Source of the DNA: Sphingosinicella sp963974575
GTDB taxonomy: Bacteria; Pseudomonadota; Alphaproteobacteria; Sphingomonadales; Sphingomonadaceae
Reading direction: 5' to 3'
NCBI RefSeq assembly: GCF_963974575.1
Contig: NZ_CAXBBQ010000002.1
Location: 1 to 64,000, forward strand
Length of the DNA: 64,000 nucleotides
Below the pieces are notes generated by a model. That model worked only from the letters and a program-made list of their open reading frames with translations. It ran no database searches and was not told the DNA's origin. Positions 48,831 through 59,867 of this stretch are shown here, one piece after another. The position numbers and the translations under genes were made by a program. The first letter of the stretch is position 1. Every line of letters begins with the position of its first letter.

Positions 48831-50080
48831 GGCTACCGCCGCGGCCAACGGCGCTTCGGCTCGCCGAGCGTTTGCTGCCGAAACTGTGGTCGGCGGGCGT
48901 GCTGCCACCGCCCGATCTCGACGAAGACCGGCTGTTTCGGCAGGCAAGGCGTGCGGCGAAGCTGGACGATTTTGGGCCGGACGACGGCTGGCGCGACAAT
49001 CTTTCGGTGCTGCTCTGCGCGCTCCGAGACGCGCCGATGAACGCCGTCGGGCGCACCATCGCGCACGGCAGCATCCTGAAAGTGCTCGTCGACCGCCTCC
49101 GCGCCGAGGCGCTGCTTACCGCGCATCCCGAAATCCGCGCGCGGCCGCTCGCGCCGCCGCTCGTCATCTGCGGCCACATGCGCTCCGGCACCACGCGGCT
49201 GCAGCGCCTGCTCGCCTGCGACGACCGCTTCGCGCACCTCCGGCTTTATGAAACGCTGAGCCCGGTACCAAGGCCGCACGCCGGGCACGATCCGCGTGTC
49301 CGCTGGGCAGGTTTGGGCTTGCGTTTCCTCAACTGGGTGAACCCCGGCAATGCCGCCGCGCATCCCACCGGGCCGATGGAGCCTGACGAGGAGACGGGGC
49401 TGCTGGAGCATAGTTTCTGGGGCGCGCAGATTGAGGCGCAGCGCCGCATCCCGGCGTTCGCCCGGCACTGCGAGAGCGCGGACGCCCTCCCCGTCTACCG
49501 CCGCTTCGCCGACCTGCTGCGCCTGGCCGGGTGGTTTCGCGGCAGCGACCCGAAGCTCCCATGGCTTCTGAAGTCTCCACAATATCTACAAGACTTGACT
49601 GCACTTTCGGAAGTTTTTCCGGATGCGCGCTTCATCTTCATGACGCGCGAGGCAAACGCGCTTGTGGCGTCGGGCTGTTCGCTCGTGTGGAACCAGATGG
49701 TGGTGCAGTCGGACGTGGTCGACCCGGCATGGATCGGCCGCGAATGGCTGTACAAGACCGCGCTCCGGCAGACCCGCGCTGATGCGTTCCGCGCGACGCT
49801 TGCCGATACGCGCGCCTTCGCGCTCGACTTCGCTGACATGGAACGGGACTGGCGCGGCAGCGTGCGCCGCCTTTACGACTGGCTCGGCCTGCCGTTTGGA
49901 GACGCACTGATGGCGCGGATGGAGGCGTATATGGCGCGCGAACGCCGCCATATCGGGCATCGCTACCGGCTCGCCGACTTTGGCCTTACGCCGGAGGCGG
50001 TGACGGCGGCGCTGGCGGCGTCCAGTCCGGCGTATCGCCCTTCTTCCACAGCGGCGGACGCGGCGGCAACGGCGTCGTGA
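48827..50080 (+). CDS. PAPS-dependent sulfotransferase, coupled to crtZ
   Basis: The 417-residue protein has a sulfotransferase phosphosulfate loop GHMRSGTTRL at 116-125 and the 3'-phosphate-binding region FIFMTREANALVASGCS. It also has a longer N-terminal helical part. The GTG start overlaps the crtZ stop as GTGA, indicating translational coupling. Zeaxanthin, caloxanthin and nostoxanthin sulfates are known from Erythrobacter-type organisms, so a role in sulfating a hydroxylated carotenoid is plausible. This is inferred from linkage only. The 3' end overlaps crtB by 95 bases on the opposite strand. Confidence 0.85.
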   Translation: MRLPPRPTALRLAERLLPKLWSAGVLPPPDLDEDRLFRQARRAAKLDDFGPDDGWRDNLSVLLCALRDAPMNAVGRTIAHGSILKVLVDRLRAEALLTAHPEIRARPLAPPLVICGHMRSGTTRLQRLLACDDRFAHLRLYETLSPVPRPHAGHDPRVRWAGLGLRFLNWVNPGNAAAHPTGPMEPDEETGLLEHSFWGAQIEAQRRIPAFARHCESADALPVYRRFADLLRLAGWFRGSDPKLPWLLKSPQYLQDLTALSEVFPDARFIFMTREANALVASGCSLVWNQMVVQSDVVDPAWIGREWLYKTALRQTRADAFRATLADTRAFALDFADMERDWRGSVRRLYDWLGLPFGDALMARMEAYMARERRHIGHRYRLADFGLTPEAVTAALAASSPAYRPSSTAADAAATAS

Positions 50081-50948
50081 GGTGGGCCGAAAGGAAGGCG
50101 CCGAACACGAAGCGCAGCTTTTCGGCGATCGACGTACCCTGCCGGTGATCCCACGCCGCAGGCCCCGCCGCACGGACCTTGTCTCCGATCGCGGCATAGA
50201 TATCGGCGGCGGAGAGCACGGCCCGGCCTGAACGCCGGGGCAGACGACGCGCGCCCTCGCGCGCCGACACATAATAGGCATCCGCAAGATCGAGCAGCCG
50301 TCGGACAATGCCGAAGAGCGCGCCGCGATGTTCGGGACGCACATGATCGCCCGGCGGGATACCCGCATCGGCAAGCCAGTCTTCGGGCAGGTAACAGCGC
50401 CCAAGCGCGGCATCGTCGAACACGTCGCGCGCGATGTTCGTAAGCTGGAAGGCAATGCCAAGGTCGGCTGCACGGATCAGCAGATCGCGGTTTTCGGGGG
50501 CGATGCCCATCACGACGGCCATCATTTCGCCGACGACGCCGGCGACATGGTGGCAATAATCGAGCGTATCTTCGATGTGGTGGAAGCGGCGCTCGTGCAC
50601 GTCCATCGCGTAGCCGGCCAGGTGCGCGAGCGGATAGGCGTCCGGCATTCGCGTTTCGTAAGCGACCACAGAGATTGCGCCGAATGCACTGATATCGCTT
50701 TTCTTTTCTGCAAGCGCAGCGAGCGTCTTCTGATTCAGTTCGGCAAGTCGCGCCGTAACGTCCGCATCTGTGGCCACACGGCCCTGCCCGCCTTCCTGCC
50801 CGTCGATCACGTCGTCACAGTGGCGGCACCACGCGTAAAGCAGCCAGGCGCGTCGCCGGGTTTCCGGGTCGAACAGCCTCGAGGCAAGCGCAAAGCTGCG
50901 CGATCCGCGCGCGATGCTGTGTTTCGCCCAGCGGGTCAGTTCATCCAT
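49986..50948 (-). CDS. crtB: Phytoene synthase
   Basis: The 320-residue enzyme condenses two geranylgeranyl diphosphates to phytoene. The first aspartate motif is DDVID at 45-49 and the second is in QLTNIARDVFDDA, both typical of squalene/phytoene synthases. It is followed by a proline-rich tail (PPRPPLWKKGDTPDWTPPAPP) that is not part of the catalytic fold and lies in the region overlapping the sulfotransferase gene. It overlaps crtI by 8 bases as the last gene of crtY-crtI-crtB. Confidence 0.96.
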   Translation of the reverse strand: MDELTRWAKHSIARGSRSFALASRLFDPETRRRAWLLYAWCRHCDDVIDGQEGGQGRVATDADVTARLAELNQKTLAALAEKKSDISAFGAISVVAYETRMPDAYPLAHLAGYAMDVHERRFHHIEDTLDYCHHVAGVVGEMMAVVMGIAPENRDLLIRAADLGIAFQLTNIARDVFDDAALGRCYLPEDWLADAGIPPGDHVRPEHRGALFGIVRRLLDLADAYYVSAREGARRLPRRSGRAVLSAADIYAAIGDKVRAAGPAAWDHRQGTSIAEKLRFVFGAFLSAHLTTPLPPRPPLWKKGDTPDWTPPAPPSPPPA

Positions 50949-52422
50949 TGGAAAGGTCGGCGAGCATCAGCCGGGCGGTCGCCTTCGCCGAGCCGACCAC
51001 GCCCGGAATCCCGGCGCCGGGATGCGTGCCCGCGCCTACGAAATAGAGGTTCGGGATCACATCATCCCGGTTGTGCACGCGGAACCATGCGCTCTGCCAG
51101 AGCACCGGTTCGAGACTGAACGCCGAACCGAGGTGCGCCTTCAGTTCGGTTCTGAAATCCTGCGGCGTAAACCAGCTTTTGACCTCGATATTTTCGAGAA
51201 GTCCGGGAAGCACATACGCGTCGAGCGAGCGAAGAATGCGATCGGCATATTCCGGGGCGAGACTGTCCCAATCGCCGTCATACTTGCCGAGGTGCGGCAC
51301 CGGCGACAGCACGTAAAAGCTGCTGCACCCCGGCGGCGACAGACCCGGATCGGAAGCGGTCGGATGGTGCAGGTAGAGCGAGAAATCGTCGGCGAGACCA
51401 CCGCCGCCGTAAATCTCATCAAGCAGCGCGCGGTAACGCGGACCGAACAGGATGTTGTGGTGGGGCACGTCCGGCCATGTGCCTTTCGCGCCAAAATAGA
51501 CAACGAACAGCGACGGCGAAAACCGCTTTCGTTTCAGCGATTTCGCTGCCGATTTTCCGCGCGCGGTTGCACCCAGAAGATCGGCGTAGGTGTGCACGAT
51601 GTCGCCGTTGGAGGCGACCGCATCGAACACGTGGCGCTCGCCGCCCGCGACAAGGCCGGTCACCCGGTCCCCTGCAGTTTCGATCGCCGTGACGGGCAGC
51701 CCCAGCTTCACCGTGCCGCCCAGATCCTCGAACAGTCGAACGAGACCGCGTACCAGGGCGTGCGTGCCACCGCGGGGAAACCATACGCCCCACTTCTTCT
51801 CCAGCGCATGAATAAGTGCGTATATCGAGCTGGTATTAAATGGATTTCCGCCCACAAGAAGCGTGTGGAAGCTGAACGCCTCGCGCAGTTTCGGGTGGCG
51901 GATGTGGCTCGCGACGACCGAATAGACCGAGCGCCATGCGCCGTAGCGCATGAGTTGCGGCGCAGCGGCGAGCATCGACCGGAAATCCAGAAACGCTTCA
52001 TGGCCGAGCTTCTCGTAGCCCTCGTGGAAAACGCCTTCAGAATAAGCGAAGAATCTACGGTAGCCCTCGACATCCTCGGGCGAGAGCGCGGCGATTTCGG
52101 CGGAGAGCCGCGCGTCGTCTCCCGTGTAGTTGAAGGTCGTGCCGTCCGGCCAATGCAGGCGGTAGAACGGCTCGACCGGCATCAGGTCGACGTAGTCAGC
52201 AAGGCGGCGCCCCGAGAGTGCGAACAGCTCCTCAAGGCAGGTTGGATCGGTGACAACGGTAGGACCGGCATCGAACGTGTAGCCCCCCTCCTCGTAAACA
52301 TAGGCCCGCCCGCCCGGCTTTTCGCGCGCTTCGAACAGCGTGACGTCATGCCCTGCGGATTGCAGGCGCACCGCAAGCGCAAGCCCGCCGAAGCCGCTGC
52401 CGATGACTGCAATTTTCGCCAT
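50941..52422 (-). CDS. crtI: Phytoene desaturase
   Basis: The 493-residue FAD-dependent enzyme has the dinucleotide fold IAVIGSGFGGLALAVRLQSAGHDV at the start. The C-terminal CrtI signature is GTHPGAGIPGVVGSAKATARLML. It desaturates phytoene to lycopene. The ATG at 52422 is chosen because the Rossmann motif begins directly behind it. It is 8 bases downstream of crtY and coupled to crtB. Confidence 0.96.
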   Translation of the reverse strand: MAKIAVIGSGFGGLALAVRLQSAGHDVTLFEAREKPGGRAYVYEEGGYTFDAGPTVVTDPTCLEELFALSGRRLADYVDLMPVEPFYRLHWPDGTTFNYTGDDARLSAEIAALSPEDVEGYRRFFAYSEGVFHEGYEKLGHEAFLDFRSMLAAAPQLMRYGAWRSVYSVVASHIRHPKLREAFSFHTLLVGGNPFNTSSIYALIHALEKKWGVWFPRGGTHALVRGLVRLFEDLGGTVKLGLPVTAIETAGDRVTGLVAGGERHVFDAVASNGDIVHTYADLLGATARGKSAAKSLKRKRFSPSLFVVYFGAKGTWPDVPHHNILFGPRYRALLDEIYGGGGLADDFSLYLHHPTASDPGLSPPGCSSFYVLSPVPHLGKYDGDWDSLAPEYADRILRSLDAYVLPGLLENIEVKSWFTPQDFRTELKAHLGSAFSLEPVLWQSAWFRVHNRDDVIPNLYFVGAGTHPGAGIPGVVGSAKATARLMLADLSNG

Positions 52423-52430
52423 GGCCGCGC

Positions 52431-53579
52431 CTAGTCCACTCCAAGCATTACCGCAAGCGCCCGCCCTACAGGGACCGGCGGGCGACCCGCAAGGATGCGC
52501 AGCTTGTCGGCGCGCGTCGAACTGCCCGCATAGAGGCGCGCGACGAGCGCTTCCGGCAGCCGGTAGAAATGCTGAAGCACGCGGTAGCGCGCGGGCGGAT
52601 CGGCCGCGCGGAACAACATGCGCGCGAGCATCCGGTAATAACGGCGGCCGTGCCACGTGCGCGTCGCGTGCGAACGCATGGCATTGTAGACGAGATCGGG
52701 ATCGAACCGCGGCAGACCAGCGAGAAGATCGGCGGTGCGCACCGCATCGGGGAAGCTGTAGCCGGTGAGCGGATGGAAAAGCCCCGCCCGCATCCCGAGG
52801 CGCGCGACGTCCGGCGTCCCTGCATCCCAAAGCGCCTCGATGTTCCCGCCAAGCGCCAGCGGCAGCACGCCCTGTTCGCTCCTGACGACACCGTGCGGCC
52901 CGAGCCCGGCACCAAGTGCCCAGTCCCCAATGCGCGCCTTCACCGTCTCCACGTCGAGATCGGGGCTGTCGCTGTAGTACGTATCCTCGATGAGCAGGCG
53001 GCGCTCGTCCCACGGCAGCACGTAGACGAAGCGGTAGCCTTCCGCCTGATCAACGGTGGCGTCCATGATGAGCGGCGCTTCAATGCCGTGCGGGCGAAGT
53101 GTCTCGATCTCAAGGCCGACGAACTTCTGCCACGCAAGCTCCAGCGCTGTCGTCGGCGCATGGCCGCGCCCGTCGATGACGACGCGCGCGCCGAGCCGCT
53201 CGCCTGTTTCAAGCGTCACGCTGGTCGCATCCAGGCTACGGACCTTGCGGCCGAAGAGCAGGCAATCGGCAGGCATGGCGGCACGAACAGCGGCGTCGAG
53301 GTTCGCCGAGCGCGCGCTCGCATAGCCGTGGTGCAGTGTGCGGCTGAATGCCGGGAAGCGAACGTCGTAGCGCGGCCAGCGTGCGACATAGAGCGGCGCT
53401 GTCCATTCGCGCTGCGCGGGCGTCATGTCACTGTCGAAGGAAGACCAGATGTGATCGCCGCCGATCCGGCTTTCCGCCTCCACGATCGCAACGCGAAGCT
53501 CCGGTCGCCGCGTGGCAAGCCTTAGCCCCGCAAGCCCCGATGCCAGGCCCCCGCCCGCCAGGATCACGTCAAAATCCAT
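52431..53579 (-). CDS. crtY: Lycopene beta-cyclase
   Basis: The 382-residue flavoprotein has the N-terminal VILAGGGLASGLAGLRLA dinucleotide motif. The cyclase signature is LLIEDTYYSDSPDLD, with MRAGLFHPLTGYSFPDAVR further on. It closes both ends of lycopene to give beta-carotene, the substrate of CrtZ. It is the first gene of the crtY-crtI-crtB set and is divergent from the hydroxylase gene at 53662 across 82 bases, where their promoters must lie. Confidence 0.95.
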   Translation of the reverse strand: MDFDVILAGGGLASGLAGLRLATRRPELRVAIVEAESRIGGDHIWSSFDSDMTPAQREWTAPLYVARWPRYDVRFPAFSRTLHHGYASARSANLDAAVRAAMPADCLLFGRKVRSLDATSVTLETGERLGARVVIDGRGHAPTTALELAWQKFVGLEIETLRPHGIEAPLIMDATVDQAEGYRFVYVLPWDERRLLIEDTYYSDSPDLDVETVKARIGDWALGAGLGPHGVVRSEQGVLPLALGGNIEALWDAGTPDVARLGMRAGLFHPLTGYSFPDAVRTADLLAGLPRFDPDLVYNAMRSHATRTWHGRRYYRMLARMLFRAADPPARYRVLQHFYRLPEALVARLYAGSSTRADKLRILAGRPPVPVGRALAVMLGVD

Positions 53580-53661
53580 GCCCCATCAGGTGTAGCGGGT
53601 CGGCGCACAATTGCCACCGGATTTGCATGACCGAGGGCCACGCGGCTGATAGAAGGCGCGC

Positions 53662-54462
53662 GTGGTCGAAGCCCTCATCACCGTCGCCGCGATGATCCTG
53701 ATCGTCGCCGCCCGCTATCTGGCGGTTTCAGGCGCGTTTGCGTGGCTTTCGGGGCGCGTGCGGCCCGGCATCTACGCGGGCGCGCGAATGGCGCGGCAGA
53801 TCCGCAGCGAGATCGGCTGGTCGCTGACCGCCGCGGCGATCTATGCGGTGCCGGCGGGGCTTGCGGTCTATGCGTGGCAGGCGCACGGCTGGACACGGAT
53901 TTACACCGATCCGGGCGCATTCGGCTGGTGGTGGCTTCCGGGCAGCGTGCTTGCATATCTCCTCGTTCACGACACGTATTTCTACTGGACGCACCGCTGG
54001 ATGCACGCGCCGCGCCTGTTCACGCGTATTCACAAGGTGCACCACGACAGCCGTCCGCCGACCGCATGGGCCGCGATGAGCTTTCATCCGTGGGAATCCC
54101 TGATCGGCGCGGCGCTGATCCCGGCGTTTACGTTCATCATTCCCATTCATGTCGCGGCGCTCGGCCTCGTGCTGACGGTGATGACCTTTTTCGGCGTCAC
54201 CAATCACATGGGATGGGAGCTGTTTCCGCGCAGGCTGGTTAAGGGGCTGTTCGGGAAACTGGTGATAACCGCGTCGCACCATCACCGGCATCATCAGGAT
54301 TATCGCTGCAACTACGGGCTCTACTTCCGGCATTGGGACAGGTTTTGCCGGACGGACAGCGGCCTTGGAGATTTCGATGTTGAAACGCGTGCTCATCACG
54401 GCGACGTGCCTGCTGCTTCTCGGCGCGGCGGCGCCACAGGCCTCGCTGCACCTGACGTTTGA
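53662..54462 (+). CDS. Fatty-acid-hydroxylase/sterol-desaturase family protein, possible CrtG-like carotenoid 2-hydroxylase
   Basis: The 266-residue membrane protein starts at a GTG. It has histidine boxes HDTYFYWTHRWMH (103-115), HKVHH (124-128) and HHHRHHQDY near the C-terminus, typical of the superfamily. About four hydrophobic helices are visible. Its position beside crtY makes a carotenoid substrate likely. The 2,2'-hydroxylase CrtG (which makes caloxanthin and nostoxanthin) is thought to belong to this superfamily. The assignment to CrtG is tentative. The last ~28 residues overlap the following gene and are not needed for the fold. Confidence 0.75.
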   Translation: MVEALITVAAMILIVAARYLAVSGAFAWLSGRVRPGIYAGARMARQIRSEIGWSLTAAAIYAVPAGLAVYAWQAHGWTRIYTDPGAFGWWWLPGSVLAYLLVHDTYFYWTHRWMHAPRLFTRIHKVHHDSRPPTAWAAMSFHPWESLIGAALIPAFTFIIPIHVAALGLVLTVMTFFGVTNHMGWELFPRRLVKGLFGKLVITASHHHRHHQDYRCNYGLYFRHWDRFCRTDSGLGDFDVETRAHHGDVPAASRRGGATGLAAPDV

Positions 54463-54805
54463 AGGGCTGCGTTCGCAGAAGGGCAGCATCCGTCTGTGCC
54501 TTTGGCACGATGCCACAGGCTACCCGGATTGCACGCGCGGCACCGGTGCGACGAAGGAAAGCGTGTCTGCCGCGAATCCCGTACTTGACATCACGGGGCT
54601 TCCGCCGGGCGACTACGCCATCTCGGCGATCCACGATGAGAACGACAACAAGAAGCTCGACAAGAGCTTTATCGGTATGCCGACGGAGGGCGTCGCGTTC
54701 TCGAACAACGCGAAGGTCAGCTTCGGCCCGCCGAAGTTCGAGAAGGTGCGCTTCCATGTGGAAGGCGAGACGACGCAGACGCTGCGTATGCGTTATTTCC
54801 TTTGA
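54377..54805 (+). CDS. DUF2141 domain protein, exported
   Basis: The 142-residue protein has a signal peptide (MLKRVLITATCLLLLGAAAPQA) and the DUF2141 pattern: LHLTFEGLRSQKGSIRLCLW, then GDYAISAIHDENDNKKLDKSFIGMPTEGVAFSNNA. GGAG lies six bases before the ATG. It overlaps the hydroxylase gene by 86 bases in another frame, which is long. The domain is a small periplasmic beta-sandwich of unknown role, often encoded beside sterol-desaturase-like and carotenoid genes in sphingomonads. Confidence 0.85.
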   Translation: MLKRVLITATCLLLLGAAAPQASLHLTFEGLRSQKGSIRLCLWHDATGYPDCTRGTGATKESVSAANPVLDITGLPPGDYAISAIHDENDNKKLDKSFIGMPTEGVAFSNNAKVSFGPPKFEKVRFHVEGETTQTLRMRYFL

Positions 54806-54830
54806 AACCGTTACGCCTTAACGGACCCGC

Positions 54831-56348
54831 ATGAAGTTCGAACGCAGCGAAGAGAACGTCGGCAACCGCGTCTTCAAGGGCGCGCTGTTCCTTGCCGGCG
54901 CGCGCTTCGTGCTCCGCCTGTTTTCGATGGTGAACCTCGTCGTGCTCGGCCGCCTGCTCGCGCCCGCCGACTACGGCGTCGCCAGCCTCGCCATCGTCGT
55001 GATCGGCTTCGTGCAGGTGCTTTCCGACATGCGCGTGAACAGCGCACTTATCGCACTGCGCGATATCGATACGCACCATATCGATACCGGCTTCACCATG
55101 AACTTCCTGCGCGGTGCGCTGATCGCCGCCATCCTGTTCATCTTCGCGGGTCCGATCGCGAACTACATGAACGAACCGAAGCTGGAGGATGTGCTGCGCG
55201 TGATCTGCGTGGTGCTAATCTTCGACGGCGCCCGCAACCCGGCGTTCATGATGTACCAGCGGAACATCGACTTTTCGAAGGAGTTCAACCGCCGCGTCGC
55301 CTCCACGATCTTCGGGTCGCTCGCCGCCATCGTGGTCGCGGTCGCCACCGAAAGCTACTGGGCGATCGTGGCGGGCACACTTGCGGGCCGCTTCACCGAA
55401 ATGGTGCTGAGCTACTGGCGCATCCCCTATCAGCCGCGCGTCAGCTTCCGCGAATGGCGCACGTTCCTGGGCTTCGGCGGCTGGCTGACGATGTCGGGCA
55501 TCATCTCCCACTTCACCCAGATCGCGCCGCAGTTCCTGATCGGCAAATACATGGGCGCCGCCCAGCTCGGCTATTTCACCATCGGCCGCGACGTCTCCCA
55601 GGTGGCGACGCGCGAGCTGGCGACGCCGATCAGCCAGGCGATCACCCCCGGCCTTTCCGCCATCGCGCACAACAACGAGCGCCTGCGCGGTGCATACCGC
55701 AAGGCGCAGTCCGTGATTCTGGGCATTGCGCTCCCGATCGGCGTCGGCACCGCGCTGATGGCGAACGAGATGATCGCGATCCTCGTGGGCACCAAATGGC
55801 TCCCCTCGTCAGAGGTCGTGGTCCTCCTCGCCCCCACCCTCGCCTTTACCATGATCACCTCCGCCACGGACGGGCTTGCGATGGCGAAGCGGGCGACGCG
55901 CGCGATGTTCAACCGCGCCGTCCTCGTCGCTGCGATCGCCCTTCCCGTCTACGGCCTTGCCGTCTGGCAGGGCACGTTCATCACCGTGATCTATGCGCTC
56001 GTGTTCCGCCTTCTGCTGCAGACCGCCGTGAACATGTATTTCGCCAAGACGCTGATCGGCGATTCGTTCTTCTCGCCGTTCACCGCAAGCTGGCGCAGCC
56101 TCCTTGCCGCCGCCGCCATGGCCGGCGCGGTGCTCGCCGTGCCCGCGCCGTTCGCACCGGGGGACGCGGAATATCTCGTCCTGCTCGAAATGATGCCGCG
56201 CGTTGTCCTCGGCGCGGTCACGTACGTCCTCGCGCACTTTGTTTTGTGGCGGCTCGCGGGCCGCCCGGACGGGTTCGAGGCGAAGATGCTGGAGGTTTCC
56301 GGCATCGCGCTCGGCAAGCTCCGCCGCTTTCGCCGCACGGCGAATTGA
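54831..56348 (+). CDS. Polysaccharide flippase (Wzx-like, MATE/MVF fold)
   Basis: The 505-residue membrane protein of about 12-14 helices has the oligosaccharide-flippase start FKGALFLAGARFVLRLFSMVNLVVLGRLLAPADYGVASLA. It also has ISGKYMGAAQLGYFTIGRDVSQ-type central segments characteristic of capsule/LPS exporters. It translocates lipid-linked glycans across the inner membrane. No glycosyltransferase gene adjoins it, so the glycan cannot be named. It starts 25 bases after the DUF2141 stop. Confidence 0.88.
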   Translation: MKFERSEENVGNRVFKGALFLAGARFVLRLFSMVNLVVLGRLLAPADYGVASLAIVVIGFVQVLSDMRVNSALIALRDIDTHHIDTGFTMNFLRGALIAAILFIFAGPIANYMNEPKLEDVLRVICVVLIFDGARNPAFMMYQRNIDFSKEFNRRVASTIFGSLAAIVVAVATESYWAIVAGTLAGRFTEMVLSYWRIPYQPRVSFREWRTFLGFGGWLTMSGIISHFTQIAPQFLIGKYMGAAQLGYFTIGRDVSQVATRELATPISQAITPGLSAIAHNNERLRGAYRKAQSVILGIALPIGVGTALMANEMIAILVGTKWLPSSEVVVLLAPTLAFTMITSATDGLAMAKRATRAMFNRAVLVAAIALPVYGLAVWQGTFITVIYALVFRLLLQTAVNMYFAKTLIGDSFFSPFTASWRSLLAAAAMAGAVLAVPAPFAPGDAEYLVLLEMMPRVVLGAVTYVLAHFVLWRLAGRPDGFEAKMLEVSGIALGKLRRFRRTAN

Positions 56349-56385
56349 CAGGCGCGCGCGAAGCCCTCAGAGTCCGCCACAGCAT

Positions 56386-56486
56386 TCGTTCCAAGGGGTA
56401 CCCGGTGGTCGCCGGGCTGAGATCGCCGCGCGAGCGGGGGAACCCTTCGAACCTGACCCGGGTCGTGCCGGCGTAGGGATCGGAAC
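56386..56486 (+). promoter_or_regulatory. TPP riboswitch (THI element) upstream of thiC
   Basis: The element has the conserved pieces in order: GGGGTACCC, CTGAGA at 56417-56422, ACCCTTCGAACCTGA around 56442-56456, and GCGTAGGGA at 56471-56479. Closing bases TTCC/GGAA lie at the ends. Thiamine pyrophosphate binding would reduce thiC expression. The 78 bases between the element and the ATG leave room for a sequestering stem. Confidence 0.95.
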
Positions 56487-56563
56487 CGCAGTCGCCCAAG
56501 GCTGGGCGCGCTGCCACTGCCATATCCCCGCGCCAGTCCGCCCCATGAGACGGAGCACGACAT

Positions 56564-58423
<1,860 letters not shown>

Positions 58424-58543
58424 CACCCCCAACTCGCCTCACAAAAGGCCAAGTTGTTGATGATTACAAATGGAACAGTCTCGACTTGATGAACGAGAAT
58501 TTGGCGCTACGCTCCTGCTACATTTCGGAGGAGCAGAAGCACA

Positions 58544-58960
58544 ATGCCACCCTTCATGGTTTCGACTGGGCTTATCCCAAAGATATTTTCTAGAATTCAG
58601 GAAGCCAAAGAGCCTGAAGACAGATATACGCAAAACTTCCAAGAAATAGTTCTTGGCTATGGCAGCGGCCAAGCCAAGACATTTATTCCTTTCCTAAAGC
58701 GGATGGGCTTCCTCGAGCCGGACGGACGCCCGACCGCCATTTACAAGCAATTTCGAAACCCGGATACTGCCGGGCCCGCTATGGCAAAGGCTATGAGGAT
58801 CGGTTTCAAAGAAATCTTTGACCGAAACGAATACGCTCAAGACCTCTCTGACGAGAAGCTCCGGAACTTGCTTGTCGAAATGACTGGAAAGGACAAGGCA
58901 TCTTCCACCGTTCAAAAGATCGCCGCCACATTTAAGTCATGCAAATCCCTTGCAGATTGA
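58544..58960 (+). CDS. DUF5343 domain protein
   Basis: The 138-residue protein matches the DUF5343 family, with PKIFSRIQEAKEPEDRYTQNFQE, FIPFLKRMGFLEPDGRPTAIYKQFRNP and a following helical part. Family members are common on genomic islands near defence and restriction genes, and no function is established. GGAGGAG precedes the ATG at 58544 by about 11 bases. GC content is well below that of thiC, consistent with transfer. It is followed by a broken abortive-infection gene. Confidence 0.8.
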   Translation: MPPFMVSTGLIPKIFSRIQEAKEPEDRYTQNFQEIVLGYGSGQAKTFIPFLKRMGFLEPDGRPTAIYKQFRNPDTAGPAMAKAMRIGFKEIFDRNEYAQDLSDEKLRNLLVEMTGKDKASSTVQKIAATFKSCKSLAD

Positions 58961-59052
58961 GGGCCGATCGCTCATTGCAAGCCATTGGCTGAGGACGAAG
59001 TACTTCGACTTCATTTGAGTTTGCGACATTGGTTCAGGTCGATGGGGGAATA

Positions 59053-59867
59053 ATGGACAAAGCAATAAAGAAGGGCGTAAAATGGCTCTTCGGCATTTCA
59101 CTGGGCTTTATTCTGTTGCTGGCGATTGCCGGCATAATCCTGCCGGAAACCTTTAAATCGCTGGGAACCTGGGGAGACTTCTTTGGCGGCGTCGCAAACC
59201 CTCTTCTAACCTTCCTAACATTTATAGCCGTTCTCGTAACCGTGTGGCTTCAGCACGAAGAGCTAGGATTAAGTAGAAAAGAACTTTCTAGATCAGCCGA
59301 CGCCCTAGAAAGGCAAATAGAATCCTTGCACAAGCAAAATTTTGAAAATACGTTTTTTCAGATGCTATCCATACACAATGACATAGTGAATTCTATTGAC
59401 CTTGCATCATCAGGAAAGCCTAATCAGTATGGAAGAGATTGCTTTTCTACGTTCTACACTAGACTAACTAAACTGTTTCGCGATGAAGAAAAAAGAAAAC
59501 AACTTCTGTCAACAACATGCTTCCCAGAGCTTATACGAATTTCTGGAGAGATCATCAGCCAGAGCTCGGACACTATTACAGATATCTATTCAGGCTTGTT
59601 CTATTCGTAAAAAACTCGGAGATGGGATCAGATCTCTACATGAATCTATTGAGAGCTCAGCTATCTGATCAAGAGCTCTTGTTATTATTTTATAACGGCC
59701 TTTCCCCGAGTGGGGCCGCATTCAAACCGTTAATAGAAGAATGGGCCCTATTGGACAACATGCCCGTTATAAAGCTGCTCGATAAATCGCACTCGTCCCT
59801 TTACGAGAATTCGGCATTTGATAGCCAAACAGCAAGAGCCTTACGCTTGGAGAATGGGATAGGCTAA
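59053..59867 (+). pseudogene. Putative phage abortive infection protein (putAbiC family), frameshifted
   Basis: The first part, from the ATG at 59053 (GGGGG upstream), has two membrane helices. It then shows the family's LGTWGDFFGGVANPLLTFLTFIAVLVT and a coiled-coil-like SADALERQIESLHKQNFENTFFQMLSIHNDIVNSI. This frame ends in a stop at 59610 after unrelated residues. The expected C-terminal domain, AYTNFWRDHQPELGHYYRYLFRLVLF, then LLRAQLSDQELLLLFYNGLSPSGAAFKPLIE, continues in the -1 frame to 59867. The break fits a one-base change in the A6 run at 59489-59494. That run is not in register for a classical -1 slippery heptamer. Low-GC composition suggests transfer. Confidence 0.8.

Noticed and set aside
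59483..59497. Programmed -1 frameshift (A AAA AAG) in the putAbiC gene
   Set aside because: The A-run is not in register with the zero frame for a canonical slippery heptamer, and I see no strong downstream stem. A simple indel is the easier explanation.
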